A stretch of DNA of 64,000 nucleotides, from the NCBI GenBank assembly GCA_043758755.1, contig JAYVMW010000059.1, forward strand, positions 124,001 through 188,000, read 5' to 3'. Origin of the DNA: Solimicrobium sp043758755 (GTDB taxonomy: Bacteria; Pseudomonadota; Gammaproteobacteria; Burkholderiales; Burkholderiaceae_D). The first letter of the stretch is position 1, and each line of letters begins with the position of its first letter. Under the pieces are notes generated by a model. It saw only the letters and a list, made by a program, of their open reading frames with translations, did no database searches and was not told the DNA's origin. The translations under genes and the position numbers were made by a program. Shown here in pieces: positions 52,769 through 60,628 of the stretch.

Positions 52769-54291
52769 CGTATTTTTTCAACCTCTTCAGGATTGTCGGG
52801 CATAAGCAAATTGCGCCGATCTCCGGCTGGCACTGAATCCAGCAGTTTTACATATTGATCATAGGATGTGAACTGTCCGAATTTCAGTGCTGTGGCGGTA
52901 TGCGCTTTGCCAAACCTGGCCAGCAAATCAAACCGCTGCTGTGGTGATACGAATTTCAGTAACTTCCCGAACGCTTCAATGTTGCGAGGTTTGCCATCTT
53001 TCAAAGCATCGGTAAGTCCTGCACCGCTGGCCGTTTCCAGTATCTGAAACAGCTCTTTGCTTCCGGGTGGCACTAGTTCCATTAATTCACCATAGGCCTC
53101 AATGGCTCCGACCTGATCAGACTGCAGTGCGAGTTCCAGACCTTCCTGAGTGAGCGATTGGAGCAAGGCGCCGCGCTGGTTGGGTGGTACTTCAAGCAGG
53201 ATTGCTTTCATGATTTTAATCGCTTCAACATTCCCCGTTTCCAAGACAGTCGCCAATACACTCTGGCAGGCCTTCTGAAGCACTGCAGTCTTTTCTTCAT
53301 CCGGAACCAATTTAAACATGGCGGTCCACGCTGAAATTGATTTTTCTTTCTTGCTGGTGAGTGCCTGAGCGAGACCATAATGTCGATCCGAAGGACTTGC
53401 CACAACAAGGTCGATCAATTTTTGGGGATTGGTCTGTTGGAGTTGCTGAAACAAGGGCATCAAATCCTGCAGATTCTGATCACAGCCCTGATAGAGCAGA
53501 TGCAAAATGTGAGTGGGGTTGATGGTGTCGACGGTAAAGTCACACTCGGCTGATTTTGATTCCATCGGCTCAGTCAGTATCGGCTCTTCTTTTTCCGCTT
53601 TAGTAACGATGTCAGCCATCTGGTCCTGGTCAATAAACGCAAGGGAACAAGTATTTGATTCGCCAAAATAAAAATTATTGTTCGTTCTGCCCAATAAATC
53701 TATTGTGCTCAGATGCGCCAACGTTGATTCGTGTAATGGTGGGTCCAGCTCGAGCCGTACATGGGAGTTCGTCGCGTTCGGGTCATAAAAGGTAACGACA
53801 TATTTTTTGACGCCATCGATGGTTTTAATCTTCAGCGCCAGAGCCATGGCATGTTTTGCCGAGTGCAGGAAACAGCCCGCTCTGGTTTTACCACCAGATT
53901 CCATTTCGGCAAACTTATCCACCAGGTGTTTTCCGATCTGGTCGTTATCGCTCACTTTAATTTTTGCTGCTCTTAAGGCCGCCTGATAGATGTCCAGCGA
54001 ATCGGATCGAACATGGTCTGCAATTTCTTCGCCCTGATACCGGGCATAATCAACCTTTCCGTCACGAAGATTATCGATAAGCCACTGGGTAGACAGGTTG
54101 CTGCAGACAATCCGTGTAGCTTCGTCCTGGTCGTCATGACGACGGGTACAATTTTCAGAAACCGGACGGCCATATTTTGCAGGGAAGTAGGGGATGTTTT
54201 TGTCAAATTTTGCACCGGGTTCGCCAGTTTGATTAAATTGACGGTGCAGGGATCTCGAATGGGATGTCCCGGGCGGAAGAATGGAGGGCAT
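52711..54291 (-). CDS. EspL/OspD3 (ShET2)-like cysteine-protease effector homologue, N-terminal portion
   Basis: This 526-codon frame begins with a domain resembling ShET2-type effectors (EspL, OspD3). Candidate triad: Cys63 in IVCSNLSTQWL, His147 in CFLHSAKHAMALALKI and Asp170 in VVTFYDPNATNSH. The C-to-H spacing of 84 equals that remembered for EspL (Cys47, His131) and H-to-D is 23 against 22. The second half holds at least five ~38-residue helical units ending in (L/F)VPP/VSPQ-type turns. There is no signal peptide, as expected for a type III substrate, but no secretion system is in the window. The final ~14 residues are probably out-of-frame because of an A6 frameshift. The start ATG 54291 has no strong ribosome site. 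A host-targeted or inter-bacterial role is inference. Confidence 0.62.
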   Translation of the reverse strand: MPSILPPGTSHSRSLHRQFNQTGEPGAKFDKNIPYFPAKYGRPVSENCTRRHDDQDEATRIVCSNLSTQWLIDNLRDGKVDYARYQGEEIADHVRSDSLDIYQAALRAAKIKVSDNDQIGKHLVDKFAEMESGGKTRAGCFLHSAKHAMALALKIKTIDGVKKYVVTFYDPNATNSHVRLELDPPLHESTLAHLSTIDLLGRTNNNFYFGESNTCSLAFIDQDQMADIVTKAEKEEPILTEPMESKSAECDFTVDTINPTHILHLLYQGCDQNLQDLMPLFQQLQQTNPQKLIDLVVASPSDRHYGLAQALTSKKEKSISAWTAMFKLVPDEEKTAVLQKACQSVLATVLETGNVEAIKIMKAILLEVPPNQRGALLQSLTQEGLELALQSDQVGAIEAYGELMELVPPGSKELFQILETASGAGLTDALKDGKPRNIEAFGKLLKFVSPQQRFDLLARFGKAHTATALKFGQFTSYDQYVKLLDSVPAGDRRNLLMPDNPEEVEKIRCPSLNQRKSLAEKTCFSN

Positions 54292-54687
54292 ATGAAATTT
54301 TCTTATAGTTTAGGTTTTATCCTGCTGGCGACCATTCGAGTTCAGAATTCGATTTGATTCGCGCAGAGTTGGAATTGCCGCAATCTTCCTGAAATATCCG
54401 GCTCAGATAAATTGTCGGTTGTGTCAATGCCGGCAACCGCGACTGGGTTTTGACTTACGCACCGCTGCTCATTAACTCAGGGCAAGGTTGCGCATATTTT
54501 TTTAACAATAGTTCCAGCCCGGTCCAAAACCCGTCCGGACTCACTTGCATAAACCGATAACCTGACATTCTGAACCAGTCATTTATGACGCCAATACACG
54601 CGCCTAGAATTATTTCGCTAAATATGCCCGCCCCATTTTGATGGGGCCGTTGATAAAAATAATCATTTACCTTACCCAGGAGTCATC
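54292..54687. other. Divergent intergenic region before ald
   Basis: These 396 bases separate the EspL-like gene and ald. I see no convincing reading frame, promoter pair or riboswitch; the last ~90 bases before ald are AT-rich. Confidence 0.5.
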
Positions 54688-55800
54688 ATGTTAGTTGGCG
54701 TTCCAAAAGAAATTAAAAACCATGAATACCGCGTAGGCCTGACACCGGCCAGCGTGCGTGAGTTGACCTTGCGCGGTCACAATGTGATGGTGCAGACCGA
54801 TGCCGGAACGGCAATCGGATTGCAGAACAAGGATTACGAAGCAGCCGGCGCTGAAATGGTGGCCAGCGCTGCAGAAATTTTTAAACGGGCTGACATGATC
54901 GTCAAGGTCAAGGAACCACAACCGGCCGAATGCGCCATGCTGCGCCCTGGTCAGATTCTGTACACATACCTGCATCTGGCTCCGGACCCGGAACAGACCA
55001 AAGCGCTGATCGCTTCCGGTGCCATCTGTTTTGCCTATGAAACCATCACCGGTCCGGGCGGCGGCCTGCCTTTGCTGGCACCAATGAGCGAAGTCGCCGG
55101 TCGCATGTCGATTCAGGCCGGTGCTGCGCATCTGGAAAAATCCAAAGGCGGCATGGCTCTGCTGCTGGGTGGCGTGCCGGGTGTCGCGCCTGGTCACGTG
55201 GTGATTCTGGGTGCCGGTGTGGTTGGTACCAGCGCCCTGCAGGTTGCCGTTGGCATGGGTGCACGGGTTACCGTGCTGGACAAAAACATCGACCGTCTGC
55301 GTCATCTGGATCTGATTTTCGGTAACCGCATTACCACGCTGTTCTCCACGGCGCAGGCCGTCGAAGAATCGGTTCTGGCAGCGGACCTGGTGATTGGCGG
55401 GGTGCTCATACCGGGTGCTGCGGCGCCGAAACTGGTCACCAAGGAAATGATCAAAAAAATGAAACCGGGCGCCGTTGTTGTTGACGTGGCAATCGATCAG
55501 GGTGGCTGCTTTGAGACTTCACACGCAACCACCCACGCCGAACCAACTTATATAGTCGACAACGTCGTGCACTATTGCGTGGCGAATATGCCAGGCGCAG
55601 TGGCCCGCACCTCAACCTTTGCACTCAACAACGCCACTATCGGTCACGCTCTGGCGCTGGCTGACAAGGGCTGGAAACAGGCCTGCAAAGACAATGCGCA
55701 TCTGAAAAACGGTCTGAATGTCTGTCAGGGCAAGGTTACTTATGAAGCCGTGGCACGTGATCTGAACATCCAGTATGTGGCAGCAGAGAGTCTGATCTGA
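54688..55800 (+). CDS. ald: Alanine dehydrogenase
   Basis: A 370-residue NAD-dependent alanine dehydrogenase. MLVGVPKEIKNHEYRVGLTP opens the family signature, followed by VKVKEPQPAEC, the Rossmann motif VVILGAGVVGTSALQVAVGMGA and DVAIDQGGCFETSHATTH, with YCVANMPGAVARTSTFALNNAT near the end. It interconverts alanine with pyruvate and ammonia. The start ATG 54688 follows CAGGAG. The gene shares the fold of pntAA but is a separate enzyme. An inverted repeat follows the stop. Confidence 0.93.
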   Translation: MLVGVPKEIKNHEYRVGLTPASVRELTLRGHNVMVQTDAGTAIGLQNKDYEAAGAEMVASAAEIFKRADMIVKVKEPQPAECAMLRPGQILYTYLHLAPDPEQTKALIASGAICFAYETITGPGGGLPLLAPMSEVAGRMSIQAGAAHLEKSKGGMALLLGGVPGVAPGHVVILGAGVVGTSALQVAVGMGARVTVLDKNIDRLRHLDLIFGNRITTLFSTAQAVEESVLAADLVIGGVLIPGAAAPKLVTKEMIKKMKPGAVVVDVAIDQGGCFETSHATTHAEPTYIVDNVVHYCVANMPGAVARTSTFALNNATIGHALALADKGWKQACKDNAHLKNGLNVCQGKVTYEAVARDLNIQYVAAESLI

Positions 55801-55817
55801 TCTTTGATGGAATGAAG

Positions 55818-55873
55818 TAATTACGGCGACTATAGTGTGGCGGACTGTTACAATCCGTGGGTCGCCGTAATTA
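55818..55873. promoter_or_regulatory. Long-arm inverted repeat between ald and the small gene before tsaD
   Basis: TAATTACGGCGAC (55818-55830) and GTCGCCGTAATTA (55861-55873) are perfect 13-base complementary arms around a 30-base loop containing TATAGTGTGG. The right arm ends 15 bases before ATG 55889. No T tract follows. It may shape an RNA hairpin controlling the downstream start or weakly terminate ald. Confidence 0.5.
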
Positions 55874-55888
55874 TTTGAAGGACCAGCA

Positions 55889-56119
55889 ATGAGCATGACT
55901 TACGAAGAATACCTGGATGAAGTCACCACTTTGATGACAGAAATGTACGATCTGACCGACGCGGCCGCGATCAAGTTTGTCATGCGCGCCCAGGCCGGTG
56001 ATTTTTTTACCCTGCATGACGATCATCCTGACATGTGCACACCGGAGCGCGCCCAGCAGGACGCCAAAACCATCTACGAACAGCGCAACAAATCCCGCCC
56101 TGAAATTTTCAAGAAATGA
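55889..56119 (+). CDS. Small conserved-type hypothetical protein upstream of tsaD
   Basis: A 76-residue acidic, helical protein (MTYEEYLDEVTTLMTEMYDL, FFTLHDDHPDMCTPERAQQDA, IYEQRNKS). No domain is recognised, and it has no signal or membrane helix. The start ATG 55889 has GAAGGA upstream, and its stop overlaps the tsaD start by four bases (ATGA), so the two are translationally coupled. The overlap and good ribosome site are the evidence that it is real. Confidence 0.7.
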   Translation: MSMTYEEYLDEVTTLMTEMYDLTDAAAIKFVMRAQAGDFFTLHDDHPDMCTPERAQQDAKTIYEQRNKSRPEIFKK

Positions 56120-57141
56120 TTGTTCTCGGTATCGAATCCTCCTGCGATGAAACAGGCCTGGCTCTGGTGGACACCGAGCGTGGCCTGCTGTCGCACGCAC
56201 TGTATTCACAGATCGCCATGCATCAGGAATACGGTGGTGTAGTCCCGGAACTGGCGTCACGCGATCATATCCGGCGCGCCCTGCCGCTGCTTGAACAGGT
56301 ACTGCAGGAAGCACAGCTGAACAAGACCGATATCGATGCCATCGCCTATACCCAGGGTCCGGGTCTGGCCGGCGCGTTGCTGGTCGGTGCTTCCGTGGCC
56401 TGCGGTCTGGGACTGGCGCTGAACAAACCAATGCTGGGCATCCATCATCTGGAAGGGCATCTGCTCTCACCACTGCTGGCATCGAAGCCACCGGCGTTTC
56501 CCTTTATTTCGCTGCTGGTTTCGGGCGGGCATACGCAGTTGATGCGGGTTGAAGGCATCGGCAAATACACGTTGCTCGGTGAAACGCTTGACGACGCTGC
56601 CGGTGAAGCATTTGACAAATCGGCCAAGCTGCTCGGGTTGTCTTATCCCGGTGGTCCGGCAATTTCAAAACTGGCCGGGCAGGGTGATCCAACGGTATAT
56701 ACATTGCCGCGCCCCATGCTGCATTCCAAAGATTTCAATTTCAGTTTTTCCGGCCTGAAAACTGCGGTGTTGACGGTGGTGAAAAATCATCCCGGCGAAT
56801 TGACCGGGCAAGACAAGGCCAATGTGGCGCGCGCCTTTGTGGATGCGCTCGTGGATGTGATCGTGGCCAAATGTTGCAACGCCATGCGCCATTCCGGACT
56901 AGAGCGGCTGGTGATCGCCGGAGGAGTGGGCGCTAACACCCAATTGCGCGCCGGACTCAATGCCGCTGCCGCCAAAAAGCGTTTTGAAGTGTACTACCCT
57001 GAACTGGAATTCTGTACCGACAATGGCGCCATGATTGCCTTTGCCGGCGCCATGCGCTTAAAGGCCGATCCGGAACAGGCGCAGCGCAATTATGCGTTTA
57101 CAGTGCGACCGAAATGGCCGCTCAATGAATTAGCCCGCTGA
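56116..57141 (+). CDS. tsaD: tRNA N6-adenosine threonylcarbamoyltransferase TsaD
   Basis: A 341-residue ASKHA-fold enzyme that completes t6A on tRNAs. MIVLGIESSCDETGLALVD is the family start; the metal-binding pair lies in GIHHLEGHLLSP; PFISLLVSGGHTQL, LGETLDDAAGEAFDKSAKLLG and GGVGANTQLR are all present. The start overlaps the small upstream gene (ATGA). Its 3' end overlaps the convergent plsY by 12 bases. Confidence 0.95.
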   Translation: MIVLGIESSCDETGLALVDTERGLLSHALYSQIAMHQEYGGVVPELASRDHIRRALPLLEQVLQEAQLNKTDIDAIAYTQGPGLAGALLVGASVACGLGLALNKPMLGIHHLEGHLLSPLLASKPPAFPFISLLVSGGHTQLMRVEGIGKYTLLGETLDDAAGEAFDKSAKLLGLSYPGGPAISKLAGQGDPTVYTLPRPMLHSKDFNFSFSGLKTAVLTVVKNHPGELTGQDKANVARAFVDALVDVIVAKCCNAMRHSGLERLVIAGGVGANTQLRAGLNAAAAKKRFEVYYPELEFCTDNGAMIAFAGAMRLKADPEQAQRNYAFTVRPKWPLNELAR

Positions 57142-57747
57142 TTTTTTACTGCCCAGACGGCTTTCCTTGCCCTGTACCAGATTCTTGATATTTTGGCGAT
57201 GTCTGAAAATCAGCAGGGCGCTCATCACACAGGTTGCAATGACCAGCGGGCTGGACGTTCCCAGAATCAGCGCTGCATAAAACGGTGCAAACAGAGCTGC
57301 GATCAAGGCCGCCAGTGAGGAATAACGAAAGCAGAACGCCACCACCAGCCAGGTCAGCACCGTACCTGCACCAATCCACCAGTTCAGTCCCAGCAATACG
57401 CCCGCTGCTGTGGCCACACCCTTGCCGCCAACGAATCTGAAAAACACCGGCCACAGATGTCCCAGAAAAGCCGCCAGCGCGCTCAGTGCGATAAGCTCTG
57501 GCGACAGGTTCAGCCGGTATGCCAGCCATACCGCCAGCCAGCCTTTAAACGCATCACCGAGCAGGGTCAGCACTGCTGCTGCCTTGTTACCGCTGCGCAG
57601 TACATTGGTAGCGCCCGGGTTCTTGGAACCGTAAGTGCGCGGGTCCGATAGACCGAACAATTTGCTGACCACAACGGCAAACGATACCGAGCCGAGCAGG
57701 TAAGAAAACACAACAAACGCGATGGGAACAATGAGTGGGTTGGTCAT
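57130..57747 (-). CDS. plsY: Glycerol-3-phosphate acyltransferase PlsY
   Basis: A 205-residue, five-helix membrane enzyme transferring acyl groups from acyl-phosphate to glycerol-3-phosphate. Motifs: YLLGSVSFAVVVSKLFG, DPRTYGSKNPGATNVLR (substrate motif) and LWPVFFRFVGGKGVATAAGVLLG in segments. The start is ATG 57747. It is convergent with tsaD, overlapping by 12 bases, a common neighbourhood in proteobacteria. Confidence 0.93.
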   Translation of the reverse strand: MTNPLIVPIAFVVFSYLLGSVSFAVVVSKLFGLSDPRTYGSKNPGATNVLRSGNKAAAVLTLLGDAFKGWLAVWLAYRLNLSPELIALSALAAFLGHLWPVFFRFVGGKGVATAAGVLLGLNWWIGAGTVLTWLVVAFCFRYSSLAALIAALFAPFYAALILGTSSPLVIATCVMSALLIFRHRQNIKNLVQGKESRLGSKKSAG

Positions 57748-57850
57748 GAAGTTGACTGAGAGGAAGTTGGAATGGACGGTATTTTAAGCGATTGGATGCA
57801 GAAAATGACCAATGCGGGGATTTAATTAACAGGCCAGGCTTCGGAACAGT

Positions 57851-57868
57851 GAACTCATTAATGAGTTC
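57851..57868. promoter_or_regulatory. Antitoxin operator palindrome
   Basis: GAACTCATTAATGAGTTC is an 18-base perfect palindrome, 18 bases before the extended -10 element and 60 before the antitoxin start, as expected for RelB/Phd-type autoregulation. Confidence 0.65.
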
Positions 57869-57885
57869 TTGTGACCATTTAAACG

Positions 57886-57894
57886 TGCTAGTAT
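57886..57894 (+). promoter_or_regulatory. Extended -10 promoter element of the toxin-antitoxin pair
   Basis: TGCTAGTAT matches TGn-TATAAT in five of six core bases minus one, with no good -35; it sits 34 bases before ATG 57928. Hexamer match only. Confidence 0.4.
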
Positions 57895-57927
57895 CAGCCC
57901 ATTTAAATGACTGTCAAAGGTATGAAT

Positions 57928-58179
57928 ATGGAAGCACTGTTAGCCCGCGCCTCTGTAGGCATCAGTGAATTGAAACTGAATCCAACCGCTGTTTTGGAAG
58001 CATCAGGCAATATGCCTGTTGCAATTTTGAACAGAAATAAACCCGTGGGATATTTGCTGACAGCCCAGGCGTGGGAACGGATACACAACATCCTTGAGGA
58101 CAAAGAAATCTTAAAAATCATCGGGGCCAGAATGACCGATGGCAAGAAGCCGGTAAAAATCAAGATCGATGACCTATAG
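57928..58179 (+). CDS. RelB/Phd-type antitoxin
   Basis: An 83-residue antitoxin: N-terminal DNA-binding part ARASVGISELKLNPTAVLEA and NMPVAILNRNKPVGYLLTAQAW, the Phd/YefM-like core, then a charged C-terminal tail that would wrap the toxin. The start is ATG 57928, seven bases from AAAGG; in-frame ATGs at 57907 and 57922 are alternatives. It overlaps the toxin gene by 11 bases. The palindrome upstream supports autoregulation. Confidence 0.82.
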   Translation: MEALLARASVGISELKLNPTAVLEASGNMPVAILNRNKPVGYLLTAQAWERIHNILEDKEILKIIGARMTDGKKPVKIKIDDL

Positions 58180-58456
58180 CCTTGAATTCCATCCGGATGC
58201 TCTGAGGGAATGGAGAAAATTGGATGAATCAATCAAGCACCAATTCAAAAAGAAACTAAAAGAACGTTTGGAGCATCCAAGAGTTACCAGAGCCAGCATC
58301 AGTGGCGGCAAGGATATTTACAAAATCAAACTTGCCGCGCTCGGTTATCGTCTTGTATATAAAGTTGTCGATAGTACCGTCACCGTCTATGTCCTGTCTG
58401 TCGGAAAGCGCGAAGACAATCTTGCCTATATCACTGCACTGATCAGAAATAATTGA
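58169..58456 (+). CDS. RelE/ParE-family toxin
   Basis: A 95-residue toxin: YSLEFHPDALREWRKLDESIK is the RelE N-terminal helix pair, LAALGYRLVYKVVDSTVTVYVLSVGKRED the core strands with the basic and aromatic residues of ribosome-dependent mRNA endonucleases. It follows the antitoxin with an 11-base overlap. A RelE-type mRNA cleavage role fits best; ParE (gyrase) is less likely given the GKRED ending. The gene appears intact. Confidence 0.85.
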   Translation: MTYSLEFHPDALREWRKLDESIKHQFKKKLKERLEHPRVTRASISGGKDIYKIKLAALGYRLVYKVVDSTVTVYVLSVGKREDNLAYITALIRNN

Positions 58457-58483
58457 CCAGTTTGCCCCAGTTACCACCAGCTC

Positions 58484-59677
58484 TCAAATGGCTTCATTCT
58501 CCAGCCGGTACAGCGCAACCAGCAACCCCATCCCCGCCACCAAAACCACAGCCGTAATCACCAGCGCCCCGTGATAACTGCCCGTGGCGTTGGCAATGTA
58601 GCCGGCCATTACTGGCGCGAGCATCTGTGCTACGCCATAGCTCAGCGTCAGGCGCGCCATGGCCTTGGCCGGATTATTGGGGAAGTGTCTTCCGATCAGA
58701 GACAGCGTCAGACTGACAATGCCGACAAAGGTGCTGCCATACAGAATGGCACTGACCACGTTCAGACTGATGTCATCGGTTGCGACCGGTAATATCACCG
58801 AAACCACCTGCAATCCGAAGGCCAGCAGCAAAGCTGGAATCTGCCCGGTTCTGGCCGCGATCCGATCCCACAGAAATGTTGACGGCGCTGCAGCCAGACC
58901 GACCACCACCCAGACCCAGCTGCCCCGCCCTGCCAGCACCGGCAGTTTCTCAAGAATGGCAACAATGAAGGTTGCGCTGATCACATAGCCAAAGCCAGCG
59001 CAGAAATAAGAGGCAATTAACAGTGTCATCCATTTTCTGGAAGGGGCAGCCTGCACCGGATGTGCTGCATCTGTTTTGATGTCGGCAGGTGAGGGCATCC
59101 AGAGCCAGGCCGGAATCAGGAAAACAATGCCCAATACACCCAGCGCAATCCACTGCTGATTCCAGGATAAGTGACCAACCATGCTGCCAACGGCAATGCC
59201 TGAAACGACAATGCCCAGCCCCAGGCCGGCAAAGTGCAGACCGAGCACTGGCTTGTACTGATGACGGATCAGCCAGTTCATGATCAGACCGGATGCGATG
59301 AGCATGCCGCAGGTTGTGGTCAGGCCGGCGATGTAACGCAGAATGGCCCAGATCACGACATGGTCAGTCAACCCCATTGCTGCGGTACTGAACACGGCAA
59401 CAAGGAGCCCAATGTGATACAGATGGTATTTCACCTTCAGTTGGTTGATGGACGAGGCCAGCAGGGCGCCAGTCATGTAACCCATGTAATTAAAGGTGGC
59501 GAGCCAGCCGCTAGCCAGATACGACAGGCCGGCCTGGTCACGCATGATGGGCAGCAGCGGCGTGTAGGCAAAGCGTGCCAGGCCAGCCGTGAGTAACAGC
59601 GAACAGACGCCTGCGATGAAAACGCGCAGCTTTTGTGCGTCGACGGCCTGCGATCTGCTTTGTTGTTGGGAATTCAT
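58484..59677 (-). CDS. YbfB/YjiJ-family MFS transporter
   Basis: A 397-residue, 12-helix transporter. TAGLARFAYTPLLPIMRDQAGLS and GWLATFNYMGYMTGALLA are characteristic of the YbfB/YjiJ group of MFS proteins. Substrate unknown. The start is ATG 59677. It is convergent with the toxin gene, 27 bases away. The FNR box at 59767 lies about 90 bases upstream but is better placed for the divergent carbonic anhydrase. Confidence 0.83.
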   Translation of the reverse strand: MNSQQQSRSQAVDAQKLRVFIAGVCSLLLTAGLARFAYTPLLPIMRDQAGLSYLASGWLATFNYMGYMTGALLASSINQLKVKYHLYHIGLLVAVFSTAAMGLTDHVVIWAILRYIAGLTTTCGMLIASGLIMNWLIRHQYKPVLGLHFAGLGLGIVVSGIAVGSMVGHLSWNQQWIALGVLGIVFLIPAWLWMPSPADIKTDAAHPVQAAPSRKWMTLLIASYFCAGFGYVISATFIVAILEKLPVLAGRGSWVWVVVGLAAAPSTFLWDRIAARTGQIPALLLAFGLQVVSVILPVATDDISLNVVSAILYGSTFVGIVSLTLSLIGRHFPNNPAKAMARLTLSYGVAQMLAPVMAGYIANATGSYHGALVITAVVLVAGMGLLVALYRLENEAI

Positions 59678-59766
59678 TGTGTCTTCGGTCCGGAGTTTGG
59701 TGGATTATATAGGAGTGCGCCGATATTCCTGATTTATCACTAAGGAGTTCGCAGACTGGGCTGGCC

Positions 59767-59780
59767 TTGATACATATCAA
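59767..59780. promoter_or_regulatory. FNR/Anr box upstream of the carbonic anhydrase gene
   Basis: TTGATACATATCAA matches TTGAT-N4-ATCAA at all ten fixed positions. A TTAACT -10-like word at 59801-59806 would place the box centre at about -40, the class II activation position. It suggests induction under low oxygen. Confidence 0.65.
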
Positions 59781-59835
59781 TTCACCCCCCGGTACCTGTG
59801 TTAACTTCTGACGGTTATTGCCGGTGAATCTAACT

Positions 59836-60579
59836 ATGCCTGATCTGCGCCACTTTACCTCATGCCTGAAATTCCCAGGGATGGCGTTGCTCGGGTTTCT
59901 GATGGCAACCCCGGCACAGGCGCTGATCTCCGTTACAACGGGAGCCGGCACGGCCACAGCGCCGGATGCACTGTGCGCCCATGGCACAAGGCAATCCCCT
60001 GTCGATATCGTTTCCACGCAAAAGAAAAACCTGCCGGCAATCCAGTTTAACTACCAGTCCGGCCCCTTAAAAATTGTCAATGACGGGCATACCGTCAGGG
60101 TTCGATTCTCCAATGGCAGCCATATCATCATCGGCAAGAAAAAATTCATTCTGCAGCAAATGCATTTCCATTACCCATCCGGTGACCGGATTGCTGGCCA
60201 TGAATTTGATCTGGCCATGCATTTCATTCATAAAAGCACTGATGGACAGCTTTTGGTCGCGGTCGTGTTATTTCAGCCAGGTCAGAGCCACGACGGGTTA
60301 AATGATCTGCTGCCCAATATGCCTGCAACGAAAAGCCGTGAACTCGATAGTGCCGCAGTGCGGGTCGATCCATCGCGCTTTATACCGGCGCAGCACGGCT
60401 ATTACACCTACACCGGTTCGCTGACGGCCCCGCCATGCACAGAAGGAATCACCTGGCTGGTGTTCAGACAGCCAGTGGGACTGGCACAGGAACAGCTGAA
60501 TACACTGAAAAGCTTGTTCCCCACCAACGCCAGGCCGGCTCAACCCCTGCATGGCCGGGTGATTCAGGAAAGCTTATGA
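59836..60579 (+). CDS. Periplasmic alpha-class carbonic anhydrase
   Basis: A 247-residue exported enzyme. The signal is MALLGFLMATPAQA within the first ~35 residues. Zinc ligands are in QMHFHYPSG (two His) and AMHFIHKS, with QSPVDIV and TYTGSLTAPPCTEGITWLVF as further family motifs. It hydrates CO2 in the periplasm. Compared with typical bacterial alpha enzymes, the usual N-terminal WGY...W segment before C-x-G-x-x-QSP is missing, leaving ALCAHGTRQSP soon after the signal. The start ATG 59836 is preferred over a TTG at 59818. A perfect FNR box lies 56 bases upstream. The next gene starts 49 bases downstream. Confidence 0.88.
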   Translation: MPDLRHFTSCLKFPGMALLGFLMATPAQALISVTTGAGTATAPDALCAHGTRQSPVDIVSTQKKNLPAIQFNYQSGPLKIVNDGHTVRVRFSNGSHIIIGKKKFILQQMHFHYPSGDRIAGHEFDLAMHFIHKSTDGQLLVAVVLFQPGQSHDGLNDLLPNMPATKSRELDSAAVRVDPSRFIPAQHGYYTYTGSLTAPPCTEGITWLVFRQPVGLAQEQLNTLKSLFPTNARPAQPLHGRVIQESL

Positions 60580-60628
60580 AACCCGCACGATTTTTATCCA
60601 CTCACCACCACTTTAGAGGATCAGAATA

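Noticed and set aside
54330..54365. Cluster of three TTCG words upstream of the EspL-like gene as a hrp-type box
   Set aside because: Spacings of 9, 6 and 19 bases do not fit any known box, and the words face away from the gene.
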